Positions 46,701-61,687 of a stretch of DNA of 64,000 bases are shown piece after piece. Each line of letters opens with the position of its first letter. Position 1 is the first letter of the stretch. The stretch comes from Colletes latitarsis (lineage: Eukaryota > Arthropoda > Insecta > Hymenoptera > Colletidae): positions 682,001 through 746,000 of the forward strand of contig NC_135144.1 in assembly GCF_051014445.1 (NCBI RefSeq). The letters are read 5' to 3'. The translations under genes and the position numbers were made by a program. Under the pieces are notes generated by a model that worked only from the letters and a program-made list of their open reading frames with translations, was not told the origin of the DNA and did no database searches.

Positions 46701-49700
46701 TAACACCGGTTAGGTCTGGGTTAGGTCTGGGTTATGCCCGCATCTGGCTCATGATTTTGCCTTCTTCGCATACTTGTTGGCCAGATCCTGGGGTTTTTCC
46801 GTGTTTGAATCACGTAGTAATGTGGTAACACACTGAAGCAGTCAATTAAACCTGGTTTCGATCAATATTTCAGAGGATAACACCGGTTAGGTCTGGGTTA
46901 GGTCTGGGAAATGCGCGCATCTGGCTTATTCTTTAGCATTCTTCGCATACTTGTTGGCCAGATCCTGGGTTTTTTTCGTGTTTGAATCACGTAGGAATGT
47001 GGTAACACACTGAAGCAGTCAATTAAACCTGGTTTCGATCAATATTTCAGAGGATAACACCGGTTAGGTCTGGGTTAGGTCTGGGTTATGCCCGCATCTG
47101 GGTCATGATTTTGCCCTCTTCGCATACTTGTTGGCCAGATCCTGGGTTTTTTTCGTGTTTGAATCACGTAGTAATGTGGTAATACACTGAAGCAGTCAAT
47201 TAAACCTGGTTTCGATCAATATTTTAGAGGATAACACCGGTTAGGTCTGGGTTAGGTCTGGGTTATGCCCGCATCTGGCTCATGATTTTGCCTTCTTCGC
47301 ATACTTGTTGGCCAGATCCTGGGTTTTTTTCGTGTTTGAATCACGTAGGAATGTGGTAACACACTGAAGCAGTCAATTAAACCTGGTTTCGATCAATATT
47401 TTAGAGGATAACACCGGTTAGGTCTGGGTTAGGTCTGGGTTATGCCCGCATCTGGCTCATGATTTTGCCTTCTTCGCATACTTGTTGGCCAGATCCTGGG
47501 TTTTTTTCGTGTTTGAATCACGTAGTAATGTGGTGACACACTGAAGCAGTCAATTAAACCTGGTTTCGATCAATATTTTAGAGGATAACACCGGTTAGGT
47601 CTGGGTTAGGTCTGGGTTATGCCCGCATCTGGCTCATGATTTTGCCTTCTTCGCATACTTGTTGGCCAGATCCTGGGGTTTTTCCGTGTTTGAATCACGT
47701 AGTAATGTGGTAACACACTGAAGCAGTCAATTAAACCTGGTTTCGATCAATATTTCAGAGGATAACACCGGTTAGGTCTGGGTTAGGTCTGGGAAATGCG
47801 CGCATCTGGCTTATTCTTTCGCATTCTTCGCATACTTGTTGGCCAGATCCTGGGTTTTTTTCGTGTTTGAATCACGTAGGAATGTGGTAACACACTGAAG
47901 CAGTCAATTAAACCTGGTTTCGAACAATATTTCAGAGGATAACACCGGTTAGGTCTGGGTTAGGTCTGGGTTATGCCCGCATCTGGCTCATGATTTTGCC
48001 TTCTTCGCATACTTGTTGGCCAGATCCTGGGTTTTTTTCGTGTTTGAATCACGTAGTAATGTGGTAATACACTGAAGCAGTCAATTAAACCTGGTTTCGA
48101 TCAATATTTTAGAGGATAACACCGGTTAGGTCTGGGTTAGGTCTGGGTTATGCCCGCATCTGGCTCATGATTTTGCCTTCTTCGCATACTTGTTGGCCAG
48201 ATCCTGGGTTTTTTTCGTGTTTGATTCACGTAGTAATGTGGTAACACACTGAAGCAGTCAATTAAACCTGGTTTCGATCAATATTTTAGAGGATAACACC
48301 GGTTAGGTCTGGGTTAGGTCTGGGTTATGCCCGCATCTGGCTCATGATTTTGCCTTCATCGCATACTTGTTGGCCAGATCCTGGGTTTTTTTCGTGTTTG
48401 AATCACGTACTAATGTGGTAACACACTGAAGCAGTCAATTAAACCTGGTTTCGATCAATATTTTAGAGGATAACACCGGTTAGGTCTGGGTTAGGTCTGG
48501 GTTATGCCCGCATCTGGCTCATGATTATGCCTTCTTCGCATACTTGTTGGCCAGATCCTGGGTTTCTTCTGGTTTGAATCACGTAGTAATGTGGTACCAC
48601 ATTGAAGCAGTCAATTAAACCTGGTTTCGATCAATATTTTAGAGGATAACGCCGGTTAGGTCTGGGTTAGGTCTGGGAAATGCGCGCATCTGGCTCATGA
48701 TTTTGCCTTCTTCGCATACTTGTTGGCCAGATCCTGGGTTTTTTCGTGTTTGAATCACGTAATAATGTGGTAACACACTGAAGCTGTCAATTAAACCTGG
48801 TTTCGATCAATATTTTAGAGGAAAACACCGGTTAGGTCTGGGTTAGGTCTGGGTTATGCCCGCATCTGGCTCATGATTTTGCCTTCTTCGCATACTTGGT
48901 GGCCAGATCCTGGGTTTTTTTCGTGTTTGAATCACGTACTAATGTGGTAACACACTGAAGCAGTCAATTAAACCTGGTTTCGATCAATATTTTAGAGGAT
49001 AACACCGGTTAGGTCTGGGTTAGGTCTGGGTTATGCCCGCATCTGGCTCATGATTTTGCCTTCATCGCATACTTGTTGGCCAGATCCTGGGTTTTTTTCG
49101 TGTTTGAATCACGTACTAATGTGGTAACACACTGAAGCAGTCAATTAAACCTGGTTTCGATCAATATTTTAGAGGATAACACCGGTTAGGTCTGGGTTAG
49201 GTCTGGGTTATGCCCGCATCTGGCTCATGATTTTGCCTTCTTCGCATACTTGTTGGCCAGATCCTGGGTTTTTTTCGTGTTTGAATCACGTAGTAATGTG
49301 GTAACACACTGAAGCAGTCAATAAAACCTGGTTTCGATCAATATTTTAGAGGATAACACCGGTTAGGTCTGGGTTAGGTCTGGGTTATGCCCGCATCTGG
49401 CTCATGATTTTGCCGTCTTCGCATACTTGTTGGCCAGATCCTGGGGTTTTTTCGTGTTTGAATCACGTAGTAATGTGGTGACACACTGAAGCAGTCAATT
49501 AAACCTGGTTTCGATCAATATTTTAGAGGATAACGCCGGTTAGGTCTGGGTTAGGTCTGGGTTATGCCCGCATCTGGCTCATGATTTTGCCGTCTTCGCA
49601 TACTTGTTGGCCAGATCCTGGGGTTTTTACGTGTTTGAATCACGTAATAATGTGGTAACACACTGAAGCTGTCAATTAAACCTGGTTTCGATCAATATTT

Positions 49701-51371
49701 TAGAGGATAACACCGGTTAGGTCTGGGTTAGGTCTGGGTTATGCCCGCATCTGGCTCATGATTTTGCCGTCTTCGCATACTTGTTGGCCAGATCCTGGGG
49801 TTCTTTCGTGTTTGAATCACGTAGTAATGTGGTGACACACTGAAGCAGTCAATTAAACCTGGTTTCGATCAATATTTTAGAGGATAACACCGGTTAGGTC
49901 TGGGTTAGGTCTGGGAAATGCGCGCGTCTGGCTTATACTTTCGCCTTCTTCGCATACTTGTTGGCCAGATCCTGGGTTTTTTTCGTGTTTGAATCACGTA
50001 GGAATGTGGTAACACACTGAAGCAGTCAATTAAACCTGGTTTCGATCAATATTTTAGAGGATAACACCGGTTAGGTCTGGGTTAGGTCTGGGTTATGCCC
50101 GCATCTGGCTCATGATTTTGCCTTCTTCGCATACTTGTTGGCCAGATCCTGGGTTTTTTGCGGGTTTGAATCACGTAGTAATGTGGTAACACACTGAAGC
50201 AGTCTATTAAACCTGGTTTCGATCAATATTTCAGAGGATAACACCGGTTAGGTCTGGGTTAGGTCTGGGAAATGCGCGCATCTGGCTTATACTTTCGCCT
50301 TCTTCGCATACTTGTTGGCCAGATCCTGGGTTTTTTTCGTGTTTGAATCACGTAGGAATGTGGTAACACACTGAAGCAGTCAATTAAACCTGGTTTCGAT
50401 CAATACTTTAGAGGATAACACCGGTTAGGTCTGGGTTAGGTCTGGGTTATGCCCGCATCTGGCTCATGATTTTGCCTTCTTCGCATACTTGTTGGCCAGA
50501 TCCTGGGTTTTTTTCGTGTTTGAATCACGTAGGAATGTGGTAACACACTGAAGCAGTCAATTAAACCTGGTTTCGATCAATATTTTAGAGGATAACACCG
50601 GTTAGGTCTGGGTTAGGTCTGGGTTATGCCCGCATCTGGCTCATGATTTTGCCTTCTTCGCATACTTGTTGGCCAGATCCTGGGTTTTTTTCGTGTTTGA
50701 ATCACGTAGTAATGTGGTGACACACTGAAGCAGTCAATTAAACCTGGTTTCGATCAATATTTTAGAGGAACACACCGGTTAGGTCTGGGATTTGCGCGCA
50801 TATGGCTTATACTTTCGCCTTTTTCGCAAACTTGTTGGCCAGATCCTGGGTTTTTTTCGTGTTTGAATCACGTAGGAATGTGGTAACACACTGAAGCAGT
50901 CAATTAAACCTGGTTTCGATCAATATTTTAGAGGATAACACCGGTTAGGTCTGGGTTTGGTCTGGAATATGCGCGCATCTGGCTTATACTTTCGCCTTCT
51001 TCGCATACTTGTTGGCCAGATCCTGGGTTTTTTTCGTGTTTGAATCACGTAGTAATGTGGTAACAAACTGAAGCAGTCAATAAAACCTGGTTTCGATCAA
51101 TATTTTAGAGGATAACACCGGTTAGGTCTGGGTTAGGTCTGGGTTATGCCCGCATCTGGCTCATGATTTTGCCTTTTTCGCAAACTTGTTGGCCAGATCT
51201 TGGGTTTTTTTCGTGTTTGAATCACGTAGTAATGTGGTAACAAACTGAAGGAGTCAATTAAACCTGGTTTCGATCAATATTTTAGAGGATAACACCGGTT
51301 AGGTCTTGGTTAGGTCTGGGTTATACCAGCATCTGGCTCATGATTTTGCCTTCTTCGCATACGTGTTGGCC
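40785..51371 (+). repeat. 177-bp satellite array 3 (about 60 monomers)
   Basis: This is the longest array. A 15-monomer higher-order unit of 2,651 bp is repeated: markers TTTAGCATTC (44281, 46932), TGCCCTCTTC (44461, 47112) and CCAGACCCTG (42541, 45192). The blocks cover about 42370-47840. The right part resembles array 2, with the same ATACCAGCATCTGG end. A copy of the truncated first-monomer segment (GGAACACACCGG, a single TTAGGTCTGGG, then GATTTGCGCGCATATGG) sits inside at about 50766-50810. Confidence 0.95.
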
Positions 51372-52994
51372 ACGTGTTGACGATAAAACTGTAAGATAAA
51401 GGATGAATTAAGTTCCAAGTTCCTAAAATTTTCCAAATCATAGATTTAAAAATGATTTAGATATTTACATGATTTTAGTGTGGGTATTTATACAAGTATG
51501 TAAATCTCTATTTATGCATAACATGTTACCCCTAAATGGGCAAGTTAATGAATTATATACATGTTAATTGTATAATAATAACCCTTTGTTCCTCATAAAA
51601 ATTCACAACTGAATTGCTATCATTCTAAAAAAATCCATCCCAAAATATATTATCAAAACTAGTAATAAATTATTTGAACAAGGTGATAACAGATTTGAAA
51701 TATTTAATAAAATTTAAATACCAGATATTGATAGTATTAATAAAATATAATATTAATACTATTTTGACACTGTTATTTGATTTTAATATTAATTATAGAT
51801 ACTTTGATTATTGATTTATTAAAACATAAAGTTAATGAAGTCCCAGTAGATTATAAATATTTTAAAGAGCATGAATTAGCATAGAATTTCATAAAAAATT
51901 TGATGAGTGATAGAAGTAACTTGAATAATCTGAATTTTGTAGCTTTTACTATATCTTTGGATATGGAATCACAGATTCATTTTATTAATAAAAATAGAGA
52001 TAGTACTGATGATTTACTCAGACTCGTTAAAGTAAGTGGGCCAAGTGGGAAGAATATTAAGATAGATGGATAGATATTGGTAAAAGTATACTTCTTGTCC
52101 TTATATAGGAAATCTTTAATATTACAAATAAACTCTTTCTGTAAAATCTTGAACTTATCATTATAATTTATAGAATTAAAGTGAACGCATCTAATAATGA
52201 AAGTGAACTGAAGTATTTTATAGACTTGTCAAGAACGTTTTTTGGTATATTCCTAGCAAACGACCCGTTCAACGATCGGGATGAGTTATACGTAATTCGA
52301 TTCGTCTAATTCAGTATATTATTTCATTAGTATATGCATTTCATTATCTGCGGAAATTCGGTATTTTTACAAAGTAACTAAGTATTTTAAATATATTCTG
52401 ATAGGTTCACAGGTGGAAACAAGCGACTGTCGTTACCTGTGTTCAAAATGCCAGCTAGTAAAATGCTAATTTGTTAACAATAACATTTGTTGAATGAAAT
52501 TTCTGCTATTTCTGCAAATATCTCATTGAATAAATCACCATCTTTCTATTATATATACATTTACTAAATACATAATGGCTCAGGTATCCAATGAAGTTAC
52601 TCTTATTGGAAATATAAAATATTGATAGTATTATATGTTAGAAAAAAGTGGTGTCTTCAATTTAATTCATGTAAGCATCAGTAATGAGATCTTGAAAATT
52701 GACGCTGTGATTAATTTTCAAATGGCCTCTGTGCCATTATTTCTACAACAAAATGTTGATTCATCAGTCTCTATCTACTCTACCCTTCCACAATTGCTGC
52801 GCAGTATTTTTATTTAATGTTAGTTATATAATATATCACGACATTGCTCATAATTATACGTTAGCATATATGGTAATTTTAAAACAATATCTGTAACTGA
52901 GTTTGTTTTTAGAAAACCACGTTCTTTGCTTTTCAAATATCTTTATATAATGCAATGGCTTTTAAAAACTAAGGGTATAAACATCTCACCGTAA

Positions 52995-53347
52995 ACCGTA
53001 AATAGTTTACATTTTAAAGATCCAGAAACAGGCGCTCATACGAATAAAACAGAAACTACGTGGAAGCATAGTAAACACTTTTTGCCTGAATATTGTCGGT
53101 TAGTATTTGCAGTTCCACACGTTTTTTAATATGTTTTTCTAACATATAATACAAAATAATAAATATTATATTTTCTATTTTCAGCAAAAAAGATAATTTC
53201 ATTGGGTACTTAAGCCATTACGTGTTTTATAAACCTTCCAAGCAAGGAAAGGATGATTTATTTAATCAGTTCTTAAAAGAAATTTCAGAAATTTCATTTG
53301 ATGATGATCGATTCTGTAAAAAATCAAAATATACCAGACTTAGATGA
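52995..53347 (+). pseudogene. ISXO2-like transposase remnant, unit 3
   Basis: Same as 30957-31309, with intron 53099-53184 and the longer C-terminal frame. I saw no difference from unit 2 here. Confidence 0.6.
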
Positions 53348-53716
53348 TAATGAAATTTAATAATAAAAACAAGTTAAACCAACGTACTGCGTACAATAGT
53401 AATTTACTATATATTGTAAACACTGTCAGCGACGGGGAGACATTTTTTACTGTTGCTGCATGTACTGTCTACATACCTGGTTTTAATACTGTCCACCTGA
53501 CCGACTCGTGGAAGTTCTATGCCTAAAAAAATGATTTTTATGCATCATACAAATTCTTCTACAAATTCCCATTTGACAATGTAGAATAGATCCAATTGGA
53601 TAAATTATTTATAATTTTTAAAATGAACATAGCAACGATGGTCACTAGTTTCTATCTGTGAACCTGTCAAAAAATCTACTTGACCTTATTTTTTTACTGT
53701 AACTTTTTATAATAAC

Positions 53717-54009
<293 letters not shown>

Positions 54010-54031
54010 CGCCTTCTTGACTTAAAATTTA

Positions 54032-55546
54032 TCAAAACAACAACAAAAATTTTGCCTTTCCTAACGATTTAGTCAGTACATCTGCAATTTGATCGTCCGT
54101 AGTCACACTTATTAGTCCCTTTTTTCATAATCATAAACAAAATGATAACTTATATCTATATGCTTGGAATTTTTTGAAAATTTTCCATTTTTTGATAAGG
54201 CTATCGCTCCAATATTGTCTTCATATATTTTTACTGGATTGTCATTCTTCACGTCAAAAACAGATAAAATGCCCTTAATTGGAATGATTTCTTCTACACA
54301 ATCAGCAAGAGCGTAGTATTCAGCATGCGTTGAGGCTCTGGAGACAATTTTTTGTTTTTGCGATTTCCATAGTACTACATTTCCAAAAACTCGTATGATT
54401 ATCCCTGTAGTCGATTTTCTGTCCGTAGTGTCTGCAGCCCAATCAGCGTCAACAAATGCATCCATTATTTCCTGAGTAGTTGAGTTATAAACAAGATTTA
54501 TGGAACGAGTGTGATACAAGTATTTTAGAACACGTGTGCTGTCATAGCTATTTTGGAATCGACTTAGGTAATTGACCGCAAATGAAATGTCTGGGCGAGT
54601 ACCATTTGCAATATACAATAATGCTCCAATTAAATTCCTATATTTCAGTTCTTCATCCACTATATCAGCAGGTTCAATTTTTCGATTCATTTCCATAGGT
54701 GTATCGAACCTTTTACTATTTATTATTCCGTACTTATGACTAAGATTTTCAATATATTTTTCTTGATTCAAGTATATTTCCTCTTTACTTTGGTTACGTT
54801 GTACTTCAATTCCCAAGTATTGCTTTATTTGTCCCAAGTCTTTCATGCGAAATCGTTTATTAAGCATGATCTTAACTTCATCTATAGCCATTTCATTTAT
54901 ACCACTGATTAATATATCATCCACATATAAAATAATATATATTTTTGTGTCGTTTATCTCTCCAGTATACAGACAGTAATCATAATCAGATCTTTTAAAA
55001 TGCAAGCTTATCATGTAATTATGAAAACAATCATACCAGTCACGTGGACTTTCTCTCAATCCATAAAGCGCCTTCTTAAGTAAACAAACCTTATCTGACT
55101 GTATATTACTACCATCAGGAGGGTAGATGTAAACTTCAGACTTGATATTTCCGTTTAAAAAAGCTGTTTGAACATCCATTTGTTCTATTTTTAAATTTTT
55201 AACACATGCAATTGACAGCAACACCTTTAGCGTGCTCATTCTTGCAACCGGTGAATAAACTTCTTCATCGCTTTGGTACAACTGTTGGAAATGCGACTTT
55301 GGCGACAATGCGCGCTTTGCATACTCCATCTGTCTTAATTCTATATATCCACTTTACTTCAATTATTTTCTTATTTATTGGAACGTTGACCAAATCCCAT
55401 GTGTCGTTTTCTTTTAAACCATCAAGTTCTTGTTTCATAGCCGCTTTCCATTTTCTTGACTCTTCGCAGTTCAATGGTTCTTGGTAATTTTCAGGTATCA
55501 AAGCATTGCAATAGTTTGTATATACGACATGATCATCAAATTTCAC
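54032..55546 (-). pseudogene. Copia reverse transcriptase and RNase H, frameshifted, unit 3 copy
   Basis: The frames are 55546-55265 and 55329-54112, protein-identical to the unit 2 copy, including the internal frameshift, the YVDD box and the early stop at the A/T run. Shared defects show the element was already inactive before duplication. Confidence 0.85.
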
Positions 55547-55765
55547 AACATTTCACACATTATGTTACGCTTGGGGCGTGTATCTTATTTAACTTCCTCA
55601 GTTTTGCTGCATTGATCATCGTCAGTTTTATTTTCTTTTATTTTCAAAACTCTTTCTTCTTCTTCTTCTTCTTCTTCTTCTTCTTCTTTTGGCGTTTCCC
55701 CTTCGTATTTTTCTTCGTTATCAGTATTTCTATAAATGGTATATCTTGCACGTGACGACTTACAA

Positions 55766-56749
55766 CTATTTTGTCATTAACCAATATCTGTATACCCTAT
55801 TAATATTAATTCCTTTTTCGGCCTTTGGATTTAGCTTTGAATATCTGCATGCCTCGGGAATTCGTACAAAAGCAGTGCTTCCATATAAGTGTAAGTTTGA
55901 AACATCAGCCCTTTTATTAAAAAATATTTCATATGGTGTTTTTCTTATTCTTGTGTTTGCTAATAGGCGATTTCCAATGTAGGCAGCCGTGTAAATACAT
56001 TCTGGCCAATAAAACTTGTCGACATTTGCCTCTGACAGCAAGCAGCGTGCACGATCCATTATCGTTCTGTTGTGCCTTTCGGCGACTCCGTTCAATTCGT
56101 GTGTGTATGCTGGTCCTGGTTTCAAATAAATACCTTCTCGTTTCGCTAATTCATCAAAGTTTTTGTTAAGATATGATTCTCTTCCATTGTCACATCGAAT
56201 TTCTTTAATACTTTTTCCAGTTTGATTTTTTACTAATTTCCTAATATACCTAATGAAGCAATAAAAAACATCACTTTTTTGTTTTATGCAATACACAACA
56301 GCAATTTTACTGAAATCATCTATAAAAGACACAAAGTATTTCTCACCATTATGACCTGTCTGAGTTATTGGACCATGGACATCTGTATGGACTATTTGTA
56401 ACAAATCATTTGCTCTTGTACGTTTGTTTTTAAATTTCAAATTTGTCATTTTATTCTCCGGACAAACTTCGCATTTTATAAATTCGTTTTCGAGTTTCAC
56501 CGGTGTTCCATTTAGCAGCTGAGCTTCACACAAATATTTTAAATCTCTAAAATTTGTGTGACAAAGTATATATCTATGCCATTTTTCTATATTTGAAATT
56601 CCCATTGAACTAGTGTACGTACTTGTTTTCTTATTCTCAAGTCTGGCAACTTCTCCATTTAATTCAAAGAGTTTATTTCTTTTAACAGCAATAGCAATGA
56701 GTTTTTCTTTCGAATTACAAATTTTATTGTAATTCATTGTCTTTCTCAA
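55766..56749 (-). pseudogene. Copia integrase, truncated frame, unit 3 copy
   Basis: Protein-identical to 33733-34716, with the HHCC and D, D, E residues kept and the same loss of frame before the linker. Confidence 0.85.
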
Positions 56750-56866
56750 ACATTATTTTTAATTGTTTTGATTTACAAATACAAGAGACACTTAGTAAGT
56801 TTTGTTTCATTTCTGGTACATAGTATATACATTTTTAATCTTTATTTCCTCCGACTTATCATTAAT

Positions 56867-57032
56867 GTTAATCATTACATTACCAATCTTTCCAGATATT
56901 AGTTTAAAACCATCACCAACTTTAATATCAACCGGGTTTTGTAGATTTTTGGATTCATAAAAGTACTCATCTGTGTTTATTATGTGATCTGAGCAACCAC
57001 TATCTAGTAGCCATTTAATATTTCTACTTCTT
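56867..57032 (-). pseudogene. Copia protease remnant, unit 3 copy
   Basis: DSG codons at 56996-57004. Same sequence context as the unit 2 copy. Confidence 0.65.
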
Positions 57033-57150
57033 CTATTTTGCTACTTTTCATTACTTCAACCTTGAATGAATTGTAATTTCTACTGTCATCTAGACTCGAA
57101 TTACCAGCCACTTTTCTATCGTGTCTATTTTGTATATGTTTGAAAAGGTT

Positions 57151-57941
57151 GCCTTTTGTAATAATTATTAAAGTTTTCTGGGCAGTAACGTTGGATGTGC
57201 CCTGACTTATTACACTGACTTAACATACCGCTTCAGTAGTCGTTGCACTGCTATGCTGATTATCCTTTGAATTGAGATACTTGTTCTGATTGCGTTGTAC
57301 GTGTCGAAACCTATGACCTCTAGGATTTTTAGTTAAATTTGAACTAAACGTGCGAGTGTAATTTCTGCTGTACTCAAAGTAGTAACTTTTACCGTTTCTC
57401 TTTTGATACTCTAACAGTAATTTAGATTTTACATACTCAACTGTTTTCTCCTTCGTTGGCAGTGCATCAATAATATCAACAATACGTGAGAAGTTAACGT
57501 TAATAACAGATAATTCAATTTATCCTCTTCATTCACAGTCTCACCAGTATTTTTGAGCCTATTTATATGCGTTTCAAATTCGTTAAAGAAGTCACTTGGA
57601 TTTTCACCTTCTTTCATTTTTAATTCTAACAATCTTCTTTTACACAATAGCTTTACTGCACTGTTTTTAACTAGATAAATTTCGTCAAGCTTTGCAATCA
57701 TATTTTTCGCAGTCGTTTCTGATATTATTAATTCTAACTGAGTGTTTGAAATACTGTTTACGATGTAACTTTTTGCTTTAATTTCCTTTTTTATTCCAAT
57801 CTTCGACTCTTATTTCAGCCGGTCTTTCATCATGTAGAATAACCTCGTTACAATCTTTCATTTCTAAAAATAAATTTAGCCTGAATTTCCAGTTCCATAA
57901 AATATTTGTAACATGAAATCGTCCTTTTTTTCACTTGCCAT
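57151..57941 (-). pseudogene. Copia gag remnant, unit 3 copy
   Basis: ATG at 57941-57939, UBN2-like frame 57701-57429. Same frame breaks as the other copies, and it includes the 7 bp missing from the unit 1 copy. Confidence 0.65.
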
Positions 57942-58024
57942 GCTTCAAACTTAGGTTATCTTCCTTTCACAACTAAATTTCTTTTCTTTACTGTTAACGA
58001 ACAAACCACGGACCTCTGCTACCA

Positions 58025-58212
58025 TGTTAAAATACTGTTTATATTATTTATTATAATGAATCTTGTTACAAAACAAACACACTTATTTTCCATTGTGAAA
58101 AGAAAACTTAAAAACTAAAAGAACATTCCTCGACGTGTGCTTCTCTCACAAACACACACACACACTCCTAAACACTAAAGAAACTAACGAATTTTAAGTC
58201 ATATTTCTAACA
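58025..58212 (-). repeat. Copia 5' LTR, unit 3/4 border
   Basis: Short-form LTR, flanked by ATAAC at 58213-58217. Confidence 0.85.
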
Positions 58213-59028
58213 ATAACAGTAACAGTTTATAAAAAAATAACGAATTTCCACAGATGCATAGAAATGCATATCAATAATGTACTGAATTAGGCGAATCGAA
58301 TAATGTATAACTCACCCCGATCCGTGAACGGGCCTAGCGTTTGCTAGGAATATAATGTTCCATAACTTTTCAACAAAGTCTAAAATTTTTCCCAAGGGTT
58401 TTTGAATACCTATACACTGTATAGATATCCTGTTTCCTTCAACCGAACGACATGTGTCCCTAAAAAATATATTTATAAAGTAAGTCGGTCAAGTAGGAAG
58501 AATATTCAGATATTTAAGAATATGAATATATTGGTAAAAATATCCATTCCTCTTACCTTTATGTCCTGTGTATTGGATAATATAGATTTACATACTTTTA
58601 CCGCTGAATTCGAAATTCTGAACTAAACATAGGTACAGGACTCGTAAAAACCGTTTTTTATTCTTTTTATAGTTTTATCTGTTTTCCAAAAAACAACCAA
58701 TTAAATTAAGTTGCAAGAATGCAAAAGCGATAAAACTTACAGAGGCATTAATAGAAAATTATAAAACAAAATGTTTACTTAAGACTTTACCTTTTGTAAA
58801 AACCGGCGATATTGACTGTGTGTGTGTAAATCGTCGTACGTTCGTGCCCGGTGCAGTAAAACACGTGCATCGATCTAGGTTACGTACGTTCCTCACGTGC
58901 CACTTTCTCAATCTATACTTTTACATAAAAATTACTTAGAAAATCACTCCTACTCCTCATTTGGACAGAATTTTTACTTTCATGATTTTAGCGAAAAGTC
59001 GTTTTCCTGCTCGGGGAACACATATGTA

Positions 59029-60405
59029 CAGGGTGTTCGGCCACCCCTGGGAAAAATTTTAATGGGGGATTCTAGATGCCAAAATACGAAAATACAGACG
59101 AAAATCAAGAATACCAATTTGTTGATAGAGGCTACGTTGAAAAGTTATTAACAATTAAACTCAAAAATTTCAAATCGTTCTGGAAAAATTGTTATCGGTT
59201 GCGGGGGTCAATTGCAATCATTTTTGGTGAATACACATACCTCCGAAATCTTACCCACTTTCGAGATAAAAATTCGAGAATGTGTGAAATTTTTTCGATG
59301 GAAAAGAAAAATTTCAAATCGTTTTGGAAAAATTGTTATCGGTTGCGGGGGTTACTTACAACCATTTTGGGTGAATCGTCATACCCCCCTAATCATGCGC
59401 ATTTTCGAGAAAGAAATTCAGTACGGGCGGAACTTTAAACGTTAATAACTTTTTAATAAAGCCTCCATTAACAAATTGGTATTCTTGATTTTCGTCTTAC
59501 TTTGGTCTCTAGAATCCCCTGGGAGAAATTGTAATGGGAGATTCTAGAGGTTAAAGTAGGATGAAAATCAAGAATACCAATTTGTTGATGGAGTAATACG
59601 ATACTAAACAAGTTATTGACGTTTAAAGTTCCGCTCTTACTTTCGAATTTTTTTCTCGAAAATGCGCAGGATTTCGTATGTGGTATGTCTATTCACCGAA
59701 AATAATTGTAATTGACCCCCGAAACCGAAAGTAATTTTTTCAGAACGATTTGAAATTTTCTTTTTCTTTCGTCGAAAAATTTAGGCACTGTCTGTCGATT
59801 TTTCTTAAAAATTCCTTTCTGATTTTTATTCAGTTTGTAAAATAGTTGTTTAATAATACTCTTTGTGTAGGTACCCATGAGCTCTACTCGCGAAAAAAAA
59901 CGTTTCATTGGAATATATTCACTATTCACTATATCAGTAGGAGTTGCGGGGGCTGTTTGAAAATTTGACCAGTTATATGGGATTTTTCTCACTTTACGGG
60001 GTCAAGGAACAACTTTTCCAACATCTCTACATATTCTCCATTAAAATATGCGTTGTGTTGCTGTTTGAAACATTAAAATCGTTCAATCCGGCTGTCGACC
60101 AAAAAAAAAAAATGCTTGTAACTGACCCCTGCAACGAAAACTAATTCTTCCAAGACGATTCGAAATTCTTTTTTACTTGAATTTTTTTTGTCGAAACTGA
60201 GTAGGATTTCGGGGGTACGATTCTAACTGACCTCCGCGACCAAAAATAATTTTTTCAGAACGATTTGAAATTTTTTTATTTAATGTTATTAATAACTACT
60301 TTTTAACGAAACCTCAGTCGAAAAATTGATATTCTTAATTTTCGTCTTATTTTGGCTTCTAGAATCTCCCATTAAAATTTTTCCCAGGGGTGGCCAAACA
60401 CCCTG
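59029..60405. mobile_element. Composite MITE-like element, unit 4
   Basis: This is a copy of 1098-2474. The flanking site 58902 is A as in unit 1, although neighbouring sites match unit 3. Confidence 0.75.
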
Positions 60406-60641
60406 TATATATTAAATCAATATTAATGAAATTACACCTTGACCGAATTCATTTCAATCCCCCCACACTAATACATATATTGTGTGTAGCCCATAAATGG
60501 TTGAGAATGGAGTCACCTTTCCTATACTGGTATTATTAGATGGTCGCAGGTCCTGCATAAATTTCAATTTACATAATTTTTGTTTTGAGTAAACTCATTT
60601 TACTTTTTTGTATATTACCTAATGCAACTCATATTTTCCAG

Positions 60642-61687
60642 CCATGCGATGTAGGAATATTTAGACGATTAAAAGTTGCATGGCGAAAGGTAGTACAGGA
60701 ACATAGACAAAGTACGTAGGTAGACTAAACCCATTACGAAGGTGAATTTCGCACCAATATATATATCATACCATATATAAATTCCATGAAGAAGGAAATG
60801 CTTTTAAAGCTTGTGGTGGCCTATGACCGTTTAACTCAAATACAATTTACTAGACAAAACGTATTTCAGAAAGAAGAAAATAAATTAGAATTCATGTCGC
60901 CAGATGAAACCGACATCAATGACAGCAATATAGGTAGTTTTACATAGCATTCAAGAGCATATTCCAGATGATCTGAGAGGGGAACAATTTTCTTTTCTAT
61001 ATAGAAAATATTAAAATACAATCGGGACACAACTAAGACACAACACAAGACACAACTCGCAGAGAGAAAGCACTGCTGATGTTCAACGCAGTGCAGTTCA
61101 TAGTAACAGTAAAACCAATACCAGTGTAGAAGACTAATTTAACAACGTTTCGCTAGAAGAAACTAATATATGATATACTGATCATTAATTAACTTTAATA
61201 TTTCATGACAATGATGCTTTTACTTTTTTCTAATGGGAATTGTTTTGTTTCCGATGGTACTGAAATCAAACTACATTAATTCTACAACGTTACTTTACTT
61301 ATTTTCTCGTAAAGACAAAGATTCTTCAGAATCTATTCTGGATAAACATTATCAACATTATCAAAAAATTGAAAAAACAACAAAGAAAAGAAAAGAAAAG
61401 AAAAGAAATATAGAAAGGTGTGTGCAATCAAAGTTACATCAAAGACATGGAAATAGACTCAGCTTGAAAAAATAGAAGCAATTGATAACCAGGAAAAAGA
61501 AAAACAAAGAATGAAAGAAGAACGATTAGAAAAGAAAAAAACAAGCCGAGAAATTAAAAGAAGAAAAGCTATTGAAAAAAGAAAGAAAAACAGAAAAATG
61601 AAAAGGAAAAGGAGAAAGAAAAGCAAGACGAAGAGAAGGAGAAATGTAAAACTCAAACTAAAAATAAAAATAAAGTTAAGAACGTGA
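60642..61687 (+). pseudogene. Decayed pogo/Tigger-like transposase, unit 4
   Basis: This is a copy of 2711-3756 without the private changes seen in unit 3; the upstream site 60624 is G as in unit 3. Confidence 0.6.
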
